Shown: positions 1-8,990 of the stretch, piece after piece
Numbering within the stretch: the stretch's first letter is position 1
How the letters are laid out: each line of letters begins with the position of its first letter
NCBI RefSeq assembly: GCF_002258215.1
Contig: NZ_NEFY01000008.1
Coordinates: 105,969 to 169,968 of the forward strand
Source: Marinobacter vinifirmus
GTDB taxonomy: Bacteria > Pseudomonadota > Gammaproteobacteria > Pseudomonadales > Oleiphilaceae
Length of the DNA: 64,000 nt
Reading direction: 5' to 3'
The notes under the pieces: generated by a model
What the model saw: only the letters and a program-made list of their open reading frames with translations
Database searches by the model: none
What the model was told of the DNA's origin: nothing
Translations under genes and position numbers: made by a program

Positions 1-777
1 TTCGCGGTAGGAGGCCGGCAGTTCCGTGGCGTATTCCTTGCCAACGTCAATCAGCATGACATCCCTCAGTATGTTGCGGCCGATCAGCACTTCGTGGGTC
101 AGGTTGGTGCGATCTGCCAGGGTGAACTCCGCCACTTGCTGGTGGTCGCCGATGGCAAACTGCAGCTCGACCACAACGCGGCGTTCGGCTTCATCGGCGG
201 CCGACTGGATGATGCGTACCCGGCGGGAGATTTCCCGTTCCAGGGTAATCCACTGTTCGTAGTCGGTGCCCGGCACCGGCACGTCAAAGCGTACCCAGTT
301 GCTGCCATCCCGTTCGAAGCGTTTGATGTTTTGGGCGTGGATAGAGGAGGTTTCGGCGCCGCTGTCGATACGGGCGGTGTAAATCAGCCCCGGGTCAGCC
401 AGGTAGAATTTTTCCACCTCGCCCACAATCACCTTGCCCTTCAGGCGGTCTGCGCGGCCGGTGTCTTTGGGGATTGGCGGGCATACTTTTTCTTTAACCG
501 GCGGACACACGGGTTTTTCAACCTGGGTGGCGATGGCATCCAGGATGGTCTGGGTAGACTGGCGGTTATCGGTAAGCAGCTGGTTGTGCCGAACGTTGGC
601 GTTTTCTTCCATGGTAACCAGTGTGGAGCGCTGGGTTTTTACCGTGGCGCGAACGTCTTCAAGCCCATCCTTGGGAACCATAAGGTAGCGGTCTGTGGAG
701 CAGCCCGCCAAGGCTACAGCGAGCCCGGTAATGGCCAGAAAGGTAAGTGTACGGGCTTTCGGAAACCTGTAACCCAT
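1..777 (-). CDS. ATP-dependent zinc protease family (retropepsin-like) lipoprotein, 3' partial
   Basis: Read on the minus strand from ATG at 777, the frame stays open to base 1, so at least 259 codons are present and the stop lies outside the window. The N-terminus is a lipoprotein signal peptide: hydrophobic stretch then lipobox ALAGC, lipidated Cys near residue 26. A heptad-like stretch with two CPP motifs follows. The C-terminal half carries the aspartyl-protease-like core ARIDSGAETSSIHA and a GRNIL motif, as in the family annotated as ATP-dependent zinc protease or RimK-associated (Pfam DUF785/Zn_protease). The family fold is retropepsin-like, so the name is historical. Location is probably membrane-anchored in the periplasm. 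The substrate is unknown. The end of the family domain seems nearly reached at the window edge. Confidence 0.8.
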   Translation of the reverse strand, partial: MGYRFPKARTLTFLAITGLAVALAGCSTDRYLMVPKDGLEDVRATVKTQRSTLVTMEENANVRHNQLLTDNRQSTQTILDAIATQVEKPVCPPVKEKVCPPIPKDTGRADRLKGKVIVGEVEKFYLADPGLIYTARIDSGAETSSIHAQNIKRFERDGSNWVRFDVPVPGTDYEQWITLEREISRRVRIIQSAADEAERRVVVELQFAIGDHQQVAEFTLADRTNLTHEVLIGRNILRDVMLIDVGKEYATELPASYRE

Positions 778-901
778 GAATATCCCCTGAAACGGCTGCC
801 CGCCGGTGGTCATAAAGCGGTAGCGTTGGATGTGTTGTCGGTCAGGCGGGGAAGTATACTACAAGCATCTGTGTGTTGACTTTACAGATGGTTAAGGCGC
901 T

Positions 902-1288
902 TTAGCCGGCAAAAAACGGACCCTGACCGAGCGGGGTTTCCGCCCTCAGGTATTCCTGGATCACCGGCGAACAGTTGAGGTAGAACAGCAGCAATTCCCG
1001 CTGAATATCCTGGTCCTGGGTGCGTGCTGCAAAGCTGATCACCTGCTTGAGCGAGTGGTCACTGGCGGCGGTGTCGTCCGGCACAACAAAGCTTTTGCCG
1101 TAGCGCGCACGTAGCAGCGAGGTCAGGCGCTCCAGGTGGAACTCGCCGGTGTGGGTAATGTGAGGTAGTAGCCGTACACCGTGAGACACGCCTGCACCGC
1201 CGGGATACAGCCCGTCTCCGCGCTGGCCATCGGCGCCATCGCTGTGCAGAAATTCTGCTCCCAGTTTTCTCCAGAGTTCCTTCAACAT
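902..1288 (-). CDS. Conserved hypothetical protein, 128 aa
   Basis: I do not recognise this family. The start ATG is preceded by an AGGA ribosome-binding site (acaggagc), which supports it as a real gene. The protein is soluble, without a signal peptide or membrane segment. A short charged N-terminus (KELWRKLGAEF) precedes a Gly-rich turn region, and the C-terminal half is predicted helical (FAARTQDQDIQRELLLFYL). It lies between the zinc-protease lipoprotein and rmuC, on the strand opposite to rmuC. No function is proposed. Confidence 0.6.
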   Translation of the reverse strand: MLKELWRKLGAEFLHSDGADGQRGDGLYPGGAGVSHGVRLLPHITHTGEFHLERLTSLLRARYGKSFVVPDDTAASDHSLKQVISFAARTQDQDIQRELLLFYLNCSPVIQEYLRAETPLGQGPFFAG

Positions 1289-1512
1289 GCTCCTGTCCTT
1301 GCCAGTGAGCGCAACACGAGAAAGGTTTTGATTAACCTTTAATCCGTTTTAGATGAATTTACGGCGGGCGTCCAGCAACAGATCTATACAATTTCTTTAA
1401 TTGCCAAACAGTCGATACCCGATTTGCGTGGTGGTTCCGCCACCGTAACAAGCTTGTGGCAATCAGGTACACTCTCGGGTTTGATGGTTCCCGTATCAAG
1501 GAGTTCAATCTT

Positions 1513-2934
1513 GTGACAGACGTACTCATCCGGGCAATGGCTGATCGCCCCGAGTGGATGGCGGGCTGGTTTCTGGGGCTGATTGCGGCCTGTGTTGTTC
1601 TGCTGGTGCTGACGCTGTGGGCGCTGTTCAGGCTTAAGGCCGGGCAGCAGCATACTGGCGCCCTTCACAGCCAGCAGGTTCAGCACCTGGAGCAGTCGCT
1701 GACAGAGCAGAGAACGCGGTCGGCAAAGCTGGAAGCAGCGATAGAAGGCTGGCGTAACCAGGTCACCGAACTGAAAGCCGATCTGCGGGAGCAGCAGGTA
1801 ACCCTGGATAAAGAACGCCGCAATGCCAATGAAAAGCTGGAACTGCTGGAACGCAACCGGGATGCCCTTAAGCAGGAATTCGAGAACCTGGCCAACCGCA
1901 TTTTCGACCAGAAGAGCGAGCGCTTCAGCCAGCAGTCCAGAACCAGCCTGGATTCCTTGCTCAACCCGTTCCGCGACCAGTTACAGGACTTCCGCAAACG
2001 GGTAGAGGACGTTTACACCACAGAAACCCGCGACCGCCAGGCCCTGCGCAGCGAGATTAAATCCCTGCAGGAGCTGAACCGGCAGATTACAGAAGAAGCC
2101 GCCAACCTGACCCGGGCCCTGAAAGGGGACAAGAAAGTGCAGGGCAACTGGGGCGAACTGATTCTGGAGCGGGTGCTGGAGCGCTCGGGCCTGCGCAAGG
2201 GCGTGGAGTATGAAACCCAGGGCAGCTACCGGGATGACGACAACCAGCTGCTGCGCCCGGATGTGATTGTGCACCTGCCAGACCAGCGCAACCTGGTGAT
2301 CGACTCCAAGGTTTCGCTGGTGGCTTATCAGCAATGGGTGGTGGCAGAGGCGGACAGCGCCCGTGAAGAGGCCCTTAAACAGCACGTAGAAGCCGTGCGC
2401 AACCACATCCGAACCCTGAGCGAGAAAGACTACAGCCAGCTGAATGGCCTGCATTCACCGGACTTTGTATTTTTGTTCATGCCCATTGAGCCGGCTTTTG
2501 TGGCAGCATTCCAGCAGGACGAGAACCTGTTCGCGGAAGCCTTCGAGCGAAAGATTATTGTGGTGACACCCACCACCTTGCTGGCCACCCTGCGGACAAT
2601 CGAGAACATCTGGCGGTACGAACGGCAAAGCCAGAATGCCCGGCGCATTGCCGACAGGGCCAGCGCGGTGTACGACAAACTGCGGGTGTTTGTGGAAGCT
2701 ATGGAGCGTTTGGGCAGCCAGCTGCACACCGCGCAGGGCACCTACGACAACGCCATGAATACCCTGACCCGTGGCCGCGGTAACTTGATTTCCCAGGCCA
2801 ACCGGTTTGTGGAGCTGGGCGTGCGGGTCAAAAAAGAGTTGCCCAAAAGTATTACGGAACAGGCTGAGGTAGATGCGGACGACCCTTACGAGCCCGATGA
2901 GCCTGAAGACAGCACAGAGAAGACTCAGGAGTAG
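1513..2934 (+). CDS. rmuC: DNA recombination protein RmuC
   Basis: RmuC is a nuclease-superfamily protein linked to limiting inversions at short inverted repeats; its biochemical activity is poorly defined. I chose the GTG start at 1513 (473 aa) because AAGGAG at 1498-1503 sits nine bases upstream; an upstream in-frame ATG at 1456 has no such site. A membrane segment lies near residues 20-38 (FLGLIAACVVLLVLTL). A long coiled coil follows to about residue 180, then the RmuC domain with GNWGELILERVLERSGL and the nuclease-like core RPDVIVHLP...LVIDSKVSL. The tail is acidic. The stop codon overlaps the ribosome-binding site of the next gene, so the two are probably cotranslated. Confidence 0.93.
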   Translation: MTDVLIRAMADRPEWMAGWFLGLIAACVVLLVLTLWALFRLKAGQQHTGALHSQQVQHLEQSLTEQRTRSAKLEAAIEGWRNQVTELKADLREQQVTLDKERRNANEKLELLERNRDALKQEFENLANRIFDQKSERFSQQSRTSLDSLLNPFRDQLQDFRKRVEDVYTTETRDRQALRSEIKSLQELNRQITEEAANLTRALKGDKKVQGNWGELILERVLERSGLRKGVEYETQGSYRDDDNQLLRPDVIVHLPDQRNLVIDSKVSLVAYQQWVVAEADSAREEALKQHVEAVRNHIRTLSEKDYSQLNGLHSPDFVFLFMPIEPAFVAAFQQDENLFAEAFERKIIVVTPTTLLATLRTIENIWRYERQSQNARRIADRASAVYDKLRVFVEAMERLGSQLHTAQGTYDNAMNTLTRGRGNLISQANRFVELGVRVKKELPKSITEQAEVDADDPYEPDEPEDSTEKTQE

Positions 2935-2938
2935 CAGA

Positions 2939-3820
2939 ATGTTGGTATCGAACAAGCGGCAAGCGCTGGCAAAGCGTTCATGGCTGGCCGGCCTGGTGCT
3001 GTCTTCCGCGCTGGCGGCCTTTTCCGGACAGGCGTTTGCCCTGGAGCCCGAGCATGAAATCCGCCGGCTGATGCTGGCCACCGAAGCGGCCGTGCAGGCT
3101 GACAACTGGGCCGAGGCCGGCGAGTTCCTGAACCGCCTGCAGGCGATGGAAGGTGAGAAACCGGCGGAGTACCACTATTATCGCGGCCGCGCAATGCTCA
3201 AGGCCAATCACCTGAATGAAGCCCGGGCGGCACTGGAAACCTACGTGAGTCAGGCGGGCGCAGAAGGCCAGCATTATCAGGAATCCCTGAAGCTGATTAC
3301 CGATATCGAGAAGGTAAACCGGGATAACGTACGCGCTCTGACTGAAGGCGCTGCGCAGGTAGAAGAGCCGGTTGCCGTGATCGAACCGGCCGGACAGGAA
3401 AGCCTGAAAACCCTGCGCCAGCTGTACCTGGCCAGAACGGACCGGGAAGCGCTGGTTATTCACCTGAATGCGGTGCTGGATACCGCAGGCTGGCGAAGGG
3501 ACAAAACCGTGGTGCGGCTGGACCGGCCTGCCGACATTCAGTACCAGGTGACGATTGATAACAGCAACGTGAATGTCCAGGAGATTCGCCGGGAGCTGGA
3601 TAACAGCTTTGTGCGTAAAACCGGCGTGTTGCCTGTGTTCGGTGTAAACCCTCAGCTGCGCTGGGATTGCGAGCCCGCTGTCGCCGCCTGCTGGGTATAC
3701 GACCCGAGGGACGGCTCCCGCCTGTTCCAGATGGCCCAGAACCAGGACAAAGCCCGGGAGGCGGCCCAGACCCTGGGTAGGCTAATTCGTAACCTGCAAC
3801 AGGGCCGTTCTGGCTCCTGA
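2939..3820 (+). CDS. Exported TPR-like hypothetical protein
   Basis: Start ATG at 2939 is set by AGGAG at 2927-2931, which overlaps the end of rmuC; the frame is open further upstream inside rmuC but without a good start. The 293-residue product has a signal peptide (basic N-terminus, then LAGLVLSSALAAFSGQAFA). A tetratricopeptide-like helical region follows (AEYHYYRGRAMLKANHLNEA), then a C-terminal region with two Cys (RWDCEPAVAACWVYDPRDG) that could form a periplasmic disulfide. The pathway is unknown. Its four-base spacing from rmuC suggests an operon, but a functional link is only inferred. Confidence 0.8.
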   Translation: MLVSNKRQALAKRSWLAGLVLSSALAAFSGQAFALEPEHEIRRLMLATEAAVQADNWAEAGEFLNRLQAMEGEKPAEYHYYRGRAMLKANHLNEARAALETYVSQAGAEGQHYQESLKLITDIEKVNRDNVRALTEGAAQVEEPVAVIEPAGQESLKTLRQLYLARTDREALVIHLNAVLDTAGWRRDKTVVRLDRPADIQYQVTIDNSNVNVQEIRRELDNSFVRKTGVLPVFGVNPQLRWDCEPAVAACWVYDPRDGSRLFQMAQNQDKAREAAQTLGRLIRNLQQGRSGS

Positions 3821-3827
3821 GCGGGAA

Positions 3828-4847
3828 TTATTGCACCAGGTCGCCCCGTTCGCCTTCCCGCCAGGCGCCCGGGGTAACCCCGGTCCACTTCTTGAAGGCC
3901 CGGTGGAAGGTGGAGGGCTCGGTAAAACCCACTCTCTCGGCAATATCGTTAATCGGCAACTCCTGATGGCTCAGATAGTAGATGGCCATATCCCGCCGCA
4001 GTAAATCCTTGATCTCCTGAAACGACGTGTTTTCCTGCTTCAGCCTTCGGCGCAGGGTTTGCGGGCTGGTGTGCAACTCCTGGGCAATCCAGTCGAAATC
4101 CGGCATGGGCCTGGAAAAATCCCGGCCAATCAGGCCCCGGATGCGGCCGGTCCAGGTGTTGCTTTCATCCGGCCGGGATAGCAGGTCCGCAGGAGACGTT
4201 TTCAGAAATTGCCGCATCTCCGGCTTGTCCCGGATCACCGGGGCAGACAAAAAGCGCTTGCTGAAGGTGAGGGCGGTGCAATCAGAGTCAAAGCTCAGCG
4301 GGCAGTGGAAGATATGGCGGTACTCATCGCCATGCTCCGGCCGCGGGTAGTTGAACTCGGCTTTCTCCAGTTCCACCGGCTGGCCGATCAGCCAGCTGCC
4401 TAAGCGGTGCCAGATCACCAGAATGCTTTCCCGAAGGTAGTAGTCCGGATCGTGTATTTCACCTTCGATTCGCGTCACCAGCCGGGCGCTGTCTGCGCCC
4501 ACTTCCAGCTCCATGGCCACCATGGGTTCGAACAGGCGGGAGAACTGGAATGCCCGCTGGTACACCTCTTCCAGGGTCTGGCAATCAATCACCAGCGCAC
4601 ACATGGTGGCAAAGGTGCCTGAGTGGGCCCGGCGAGGGCCAAGGGCCATGAACTCATCACCGGTGCGGTTCCAGATAACCTGCATCAGCCGGCTGAACTG
4701 ATCACTGCTGACCCGCGCTTTCTCGATACGCAACAAATCCGGCGAGATACCGGCTTCCTGCAACAACTCGTGCACATCCAGCCCCAGCCTTTGTGCGCCG
4801 GACAGGGATGCTTCAACAAAGTGTTTGGAAACCGTGAGGGTAGACAT
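3828..4847 (-). CDS. AraC-family transcriptional regulator
   Basis: A 339-residue regulator of the AraC/XylS family with an arabinose-binding-like N-terminal domain (type seen in OruR/ArgR-like members). The C-terminal about 100 residues form the double helix-turn-helix: TSPQTLRRRLKQENTSF for the first helix pair and INDIAERVGFTEPSTFHRAF for the second, then KKWTGVTPGAWR. I prefer ATG at 4847 to TTG at 4859 upstream. It is divergent from the CaiB-type CoA transferase starting at 5037, so control of that gene is a reasonable inference. The effector is unknown. Confidence 0.9.
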   Translation of the reverse strand: MSTLTVSKHFVEASLSGAQRLGLDVHELLQEAGISPDLLRIEKARVSSDQFSRLMQVIWNRTGDEFMALGPRRAHSGTFATMCALVIDCQTLEEVYQRAFQFSRLFEPMVAMELEVGADSARLVTRIEGEIHDPDYYLRESILVIWHRLGSWLIGQPVELEKAEFNYPRPEHGDEYRHIFHCPLSFDSDCTALTFSKRFLSAPVIRDKPEMRQFLKTSPADLLSRPDESNTWTGRIRGLIGRDFSRPMPDFDWIAQELHTSPQTLRRRLKQENTSFQEIKDLLRRDMAIYYLSHQELPINDIAERVGFTEPSTFHRAFKKWTGVTPGAWREGERGDLVQ

Positions 4848-5036
4848 AACCTGAGCCAAAATTAAAAACGTGTTTCATCATAAGTGGCCGGCGCCACAAT
4901 GCAACCACCTGATTTGCTGGCAATTGGAAGAAACTGCCAATAGGAATGAAGTAACCGGCAGTTGGCCCTGCCGGCAAAACCCGTCAGCATGATGCACAGT
5001 AACCCTATACCCATAACAACGAGAAGGAGCACCTCT

Positions 5037-6101
5037 ATGCCCGGCCCACTGAGCACCCTGAAAGTCCTGGATTTTAGCACCCTGCTGCCCGGCCCCTACG
5101 CCACCATGATGCTGGCGGATATGGGCGCCGAAGTGCTGAGGGTAGAAGCCCCCGACCGGGTAGACCTGGCCAAGGTAATGCCGCCCTTTGATGGCAAGTT
5201 CAGCACCACATTTTCTTACCTGAGCCGCGGCAAACAAACCCAGCAGCTCAATCTTAAACAACCGGAAAGCGTGGAGAAGATCAAGGAATTGGTGAAGGAC
5301 TACGACATCGTGGTGGAGCAGTTCCGCCCCGGTGTAATGGACCGCCTGGGCGTGGGTTATGAAACCCTGAAAGCCATCAACCCGAAACTGATCTACTGTG
5401 CCATCACCGGCTATGGCCAGACCGGCCCCTACAAAGACCGCGCCGGCCACGACATCAACTACCTGGCCATTTCCGGTGTTGCCAGCCACTGCGGCCGCGC
5501 CGACAGCGGTCCGCCCCCCATGGGTATCCAGATTGCCGACGTAGCCGGCGGCTCCCACCACGCCGTTATGGGCATTCTCGCCGCCGTCATCCAGCGCCAG
5601 CAAACCGGGCAGGGTGCCTTCATCGACATCAGCATGACCGACGCCGCCTTTGCCCTGAATGCCATGGCCGGTGCCGCCGCACTGGCTGGCGGTGTAGAGC
5701 AGAAACCCGAAGGCGGTATGCTCAATGGCGGTACTTTCTACGACTACTACCAGACCAGCGATGGCCGTTGGTTGTCTGTGGGAAGCCTGGAGCCGCAATT
5801 CTCGGCGCGGTTGTGTGATGCGTTGGGCATCAGCGAAATGAAGAGCTTTGCCCTGAGCCAGAACCCGGAGCATCAGCAAAGGCTGAAAGCGGCGATTAAA
5901 GAGAAGATTGCCGGGAAAACGTTTGCCGAGTGGCGGGAGGTTTTTGCAGAGGTGGATGCCTGTGTGGAGCCGGTGTTGACGATTGAGGAGGCGGCAGAGC
6001 ATCCGCAGATTGTGGCGCGGGGGATGGTGGTTGAGAAAGCCAGGGGGGATGGTGTGGGGCAAAGGCAGTTGGGGGGCCCAATCCGGTTCAGTTCGCCCTG
6101 A
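5037..6101 (+). CDS. CaiB/BaiF-type CoA transferase (alpha-methylacyl-CoA racemase-like), possibly C-terminally short
   Basis: Class III CoA-transferase family, which moves CoA between organic acids or racemises 2-methylacyl-CoA. The start at 5037 follows gagaaggag with good spacing. Family signatures are LDFSTLLPGPYATMMLADMG at the N-terminus, KPKLIYCAITGYGQTGPY-like text in the middle (NPKLIYCAITGYGQTGPYKD) and YYQTSDGRWLSVGSLEPQF. At 354 aa it is shorter than many relatives: it stops right after GPIRFSSP, where homologues generally continue with a YRH-containing tail of 20-30 residues. No continuation was seen in the following bases. It may be a natural short form or a gene that has lost its 3' end. 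It is divergent from the AraC regulator. Confidence 0.87.
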   Translation: MPGPLSTLKVLDFSTLLPGPYATMMLADMGAEVLRVEAPDRVDLAKVMPPFDGKFSTTFSYLSRGKQTQQLNLKQPESVEKIKELVKDYDIVVEQFRPGVMDRLGVGYETLKAINPKLIYCAITGYGQTGPYKDRAGHDINYLAISGVASHCGRADSGPPPMGIQIADVAGGSHHAVMGILAAVIQRQQTGQGAFIDISMTDAAFALNAMAGAAALAGGVEQKPEGGMLNGGTFYDYYQTSDGRWLSVGSLEPQFSARLCDALGISEMKSFALSQNPEHQQRLKAAIKEKIAGKTFAEWREVFAEVDACVEPVLTIEEAAEHPQIVARGMVVEKARGDGVGQRQLGGPIRFSSP

Positions 6102-6215
6102 AATTACGGAGGGCGATTCGCCGCTACTTTCGGTAAAAATTAACGTCCTCTGCTAATTTGAGATAGTGAGCCAGTTCACTGGCTCCTATCCAATAATTAC
6201 AATGGACGACTCATT

Positions 6216-8858
6216 ATGAAATGGCTATGCGCTCGCTCTAGACACGCCCATCCAGGCGTGTTGAAAGTTGCTGGAGTAGTACTTGCCTCCAGTATCATGT
6301 TGGTTGGTTGTTTTGATGGCAGCTCATCGGGTTCCGGCTCGAGTGTCGACGAAACGCTCTTCCCCGCAGACGGCAAGTTCAATGCCACCATTCGCAGAAC
6401 CACCAATGGTGTACCTCATGTAAAGGCCGACAACCTTGCATCGGCCGCTTTCGGAGCCGGTTATGCCCAAACACAGGATAATGTGTGTTTGCTGGCGGAG
6501 GCGATCGTCAAAGCCAGGAGCGAAAGGGCGAAGTACTTCGGGCCTGGGCCGGGCGATATCAATATCATCAACGATTTCAGTTTCAAGGCCCAGAAAATAT
6601 TGAGCGGCGCCGAAGCTGAGTATCCTAATCTCAGCAGTGAGACAAGAGCGTTGATAGAGGGATTCGCTGCCGGGTACAACAAATATGTGAAAGAGACAGA
6701 GCCCGGTAATTTGCCCCCGGAGTGTCGTAATCAACCTTGGGTGAAAGAAATTACACCGGTTGATCTGTTTGCGCATTATCGGATTGTTGGCCAGTATGCC
6801 AGTGGCGCGTTGTTTGCCACAGGAGCTGTATTCCTGGCTGTGCCGGACGGAGAATCACCTTTCCCGGCACCGGTCATGGATGCGGTGTCGCAGGATACCT
6901 CTTCCGACAAGAGGCTTCGGAAACTGGTTGCGAACGCAGCTTCCAATGCGGCCAGCCAAATCGATTATCAGGACTTTGGGCTTGGTAGCAACGCTTGGGG
7001 TGTTGGCGGAGACCTGACGGAGCAGGGGAAAGGTGCCTTGTTAGCAAACCCGCATTTTCCCTACACTGGCCACAGGAGGCTATACCAAGTCCAGATGACC
7101 GTCCCCGGCTATTTGAATGCTAACGGAGCGGGACTCCTGGGTACGGCGATTCCATTGATTAATTTCAATGAAAATCTGGCCTGGTCTCATACGGTAACCA
7201 CAAGCCGCCGTTTTACGTTGTATGAACTGCAACTCAAAGACGGCGATAACTTTACTTACCTGAAGGATGGCCAGGAGCGGCCCATAACCTCAGAAACATA
7301 CAGAATCGAGGTTAACAACGGCTCCCCAACACCAACTATCCTCGAGAAAACGTTCTATTTCTCAGAGTATGGCCCCATGCTGGCTGCCGATGCGGTAACC
7401 AGTGGCGGTCTCCCAGCTTGGGGGGCAACGGGTACCGCATATACCTACCGGGATGCGAATGCATCCACGCAGAGGCTACTGGACACCTGGCTGCAAATGA
7501 GCCGCGCCAGTACTTTGGCTGAGTTTCAACAAGTGTTCCAGAATTGCGGGACCACCTTCTGGACGAATACCACCTACACGGACGATCAGGGCAACGCCTA
7601 CTACATTGACAGCAGTTCGGTGCCGCATCTGTCGGATGCCGCGCTGGCTGTTGTAGATTTTAAGCGAAAGGTCAGCCCTGCGTACAACCAGTTATTTAAG
7701 GCTGGCCTGACTTTGTTGGATGGGAGCAAATCCCGCGATGATTGGGTAGAGGGTGAGTGTGGTGGTTTGGTGCCCTATGACAAGCGGCCTCAGTTACTTC
7801 GTACTGATTGGGTGCAAAACTCCAATGACAGTTACTGGGCAACTAACCCGGATGCTTTCCTGACTGGGTTTTCTCCTCTGTTCGGCTCTGAAGAAACGCC
7901 TCTGAATCCAAGAACCCGTATCGGTATCAAAATGTTGCAGAATCCATCTGATCCGGGATATGCAGACGGCGCGCCGGCTGGGCAGGACGGCAAATTTGGG
8001 GCGATCGATCTGATCAGTGTGATTTACAACAACCGTACCTGGTACGCGGAGGAGTTCCTGCCCGAATTGCGGAACCGTTGTACGTTGATTGGTAGCGACC
8101 CCGTGAATCTCTCGGGCGGTGGCTCCAGAACTGTGGGCGAGGCCTGTGACGTCTTGCAAGGTTGGAACGGCGTTTATGATGTGGATAGCGTTGGTGCCCA
8201 CGTTTTCCGGGTATTTATTGCTAACTACCGGGATAGTTTTGGGGCGGACTTGACCGTTCCGTTTGATCCGAGCGCCCCTGTTGCAACGCCCGCCTCACCG
8301 TCAGAAGCCGCCAAAGGTACGGCGAATGACGCAATGTTGATTGCACTTGCAGACGGGCTTGAAGCACTGGATTCTGTCGGAATTGCCTACGATGTGGCGC
8401 TCGGTGAGGTGCAATACTATCAGCCGAGCGGTGGTGTGCCGCCTGGTGGTGCTCCAGTTGAGCAGCTTCAGTCGTTTCCTTGGCATGGTGGTGACGGGAC
8501 TATCGATGGCGCCTTTAATGCGATTGGTGTAGTGGCCTCGCCGGTTGCCGAAGACACGGTGTTTCCAAGGATTGCGCCTTCGACCATTGATAACACGGCG
8601 GGGCTGTCCGATCAGCCAGGCGAAGGGTGGGTGATGGCTCGGGGTACCAGTTGGCATTTTGGACTGGAGTTCACAGACGAGGGCCCTCAGGCCTATGGAC
8701 TGGTGAGCTACTCTCAGTCGAGTGATGAGGGGTCCCCTTACTTCAATGATCAGGGGTTGCGGTATTCTGAGAAGGATTATCGGAAGCTGTATTTCAGTGA
8801 TGATGAGATTGAAGCAAACCTGATTCCTAATGGGGCAATAACTATTTCGGCTGACTGA
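6216..8858 (+). CDS. Penicillin-acylase family (S45) lipoprotein, acyl-homoserine-lactone acylase-like
   Basis: An 880-residue Ntn-hydrolase precursor of the penicillin amidase family, which hydrolyses amide bonds of acylated amines. It has a lipoprotein signal (SIMLVGC, Cys32) followed by a Gly/Ser-rich tether. The likely autoprocessing site is in GLGSNAWGVG, with Ser258 becoming the catalytic N-terminus of the beta chain; residues between about 50 and 257 give the alpha chain and spacer. Other family text: NGVPHVKADN, AYGAGYAQ-like FGAGYAQTQDN, ANPHFPY and NENLAWSHTVT. AHL, penicillin or lipid amide as substrate cannot be decided from sequence. It converges with the lipase gene at 8991. Its base composition is visibly more A/T-rich than flanking core genes. 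Confidence 0.88.
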   Translation: MKWLCARSRHAHPGVLKVAGVVLASSIMLVGCFDGSSSGSGSSVDETLFPADGKFNATIRRTTNGVPHVKADNLASAAFGAGYAQTQDNVCLLAEAIVKARSERAKYFGPGPGDINIINDFSFKAQKILSGAEAEYPNLSSETRALIEGFAAGYNKYVKETEPGNLPPECRNQPWVKEITPVDLFAHYRIVGQYASGALFATGAVFLAVPDGESPFPAPVMDAVSQDTSSDKRLRKLVANAASNAASQIDYQDFGLGSNAWGVGGDLTEQGKGALLANPHFPYTGHRRLYQVQMTVPGYLNANGAGLLGTAIPLINFNENLAWSHTVTTSRRFTLYELQLKDGDNFTYLKDGQERPITSETYRIEVNNGSPTPTILEKTFYFSEYGPMLAADAVTSGGLPAWGATGTAYTYRDANASTQRLLDTWLQMSRASTLAEFQQVFQNCGTTFWTNTTYTDDQGNAYYIDSSSVPHLSDAALAVVDFKRKVSPAYNQLFKAGLTLLDGSKSRDDWVEGECGGLVPYDKRPQLLRTDWVQNSNDSYWATNPDAFLTGFSPLFGSEETPLNPRTRIGIKMLQNPSDPGYADGAPAGQDGKFGAIDLISVIYNNRTWYAEEFLPELRNRCTLIGSDPVNLSGGGSRTVGEACDVLQGWNGVYDVDSVGAHVFRVFIANYRDSFGADLTVPFDPSAPVATPASPSEAAKGTANDAMLIALADGLEALDSVGIAYDVALGEVQYYQPSGGVPPGGAPVEQLQSFPWHGGDGTIDGAFNAIGVVASPVAEDTVFPRIAPSTIDNTAGLSDQPGEGWVMARGTSWHFGLEFTDEGPQAYGLVSYSQSSDEGSPYFNDQGLRYSEKDYRKLYFSDDEIEANLIPNGAITISAD

Positions 8859-8874
8859 GCTTGAGAGTATGTAT

Positions 8875-8908
8875 ATGAAACAGGGGGGATTTCACCCCAC
8901 TGTTTCAT
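8875..8908 (+). terminator. Hairpin after the acylase gene
   Basis: The arms atgaaacag-gggg and cccc-a-ctgtttcat pair around a seven-base loop, 16 bases after the acylase stop. There is no strong T run behind it, so it could act as a weak terminator or a 3' stabilising hairpin. Confidence 0.5.
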
Positions 8909-8928
8909 AACTTGTAATGTATAAAAAG

Positions 8929-8957
8929 AAGAAGGGAGCGTATGGCGCTCCCTTCTT
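8929..8957 (-). terminator. Rho-independent terminator for the lipase gene
   Basis: A perfect 12-bp stem (aagaagggagcg / cgctcccttctt) with loop tatgg. On the minus strand it is followed by a T-rich run (complement of ataaaaag), so it ends the lipase transcript coming from 11909. It may also act on the converging acylase transcript. Confidence 0.8.
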
Positions 8958-8990
8958 AGTCATTAAGCGGAAAAAACCGCTATTACTCGA

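Noticed and set aside
94..879. 261-codon open frame on the plus strand
   Set aside because: It is the complement of the zinc-protease lipoprotein gene, whose signal peptide, lipobox and conserved motifs read on the minus strand.
4878..6062. 394-codon frame antisense to the CoA transferase
   Set aside because: His/Gly-rich shadow of the real gene, no family features.
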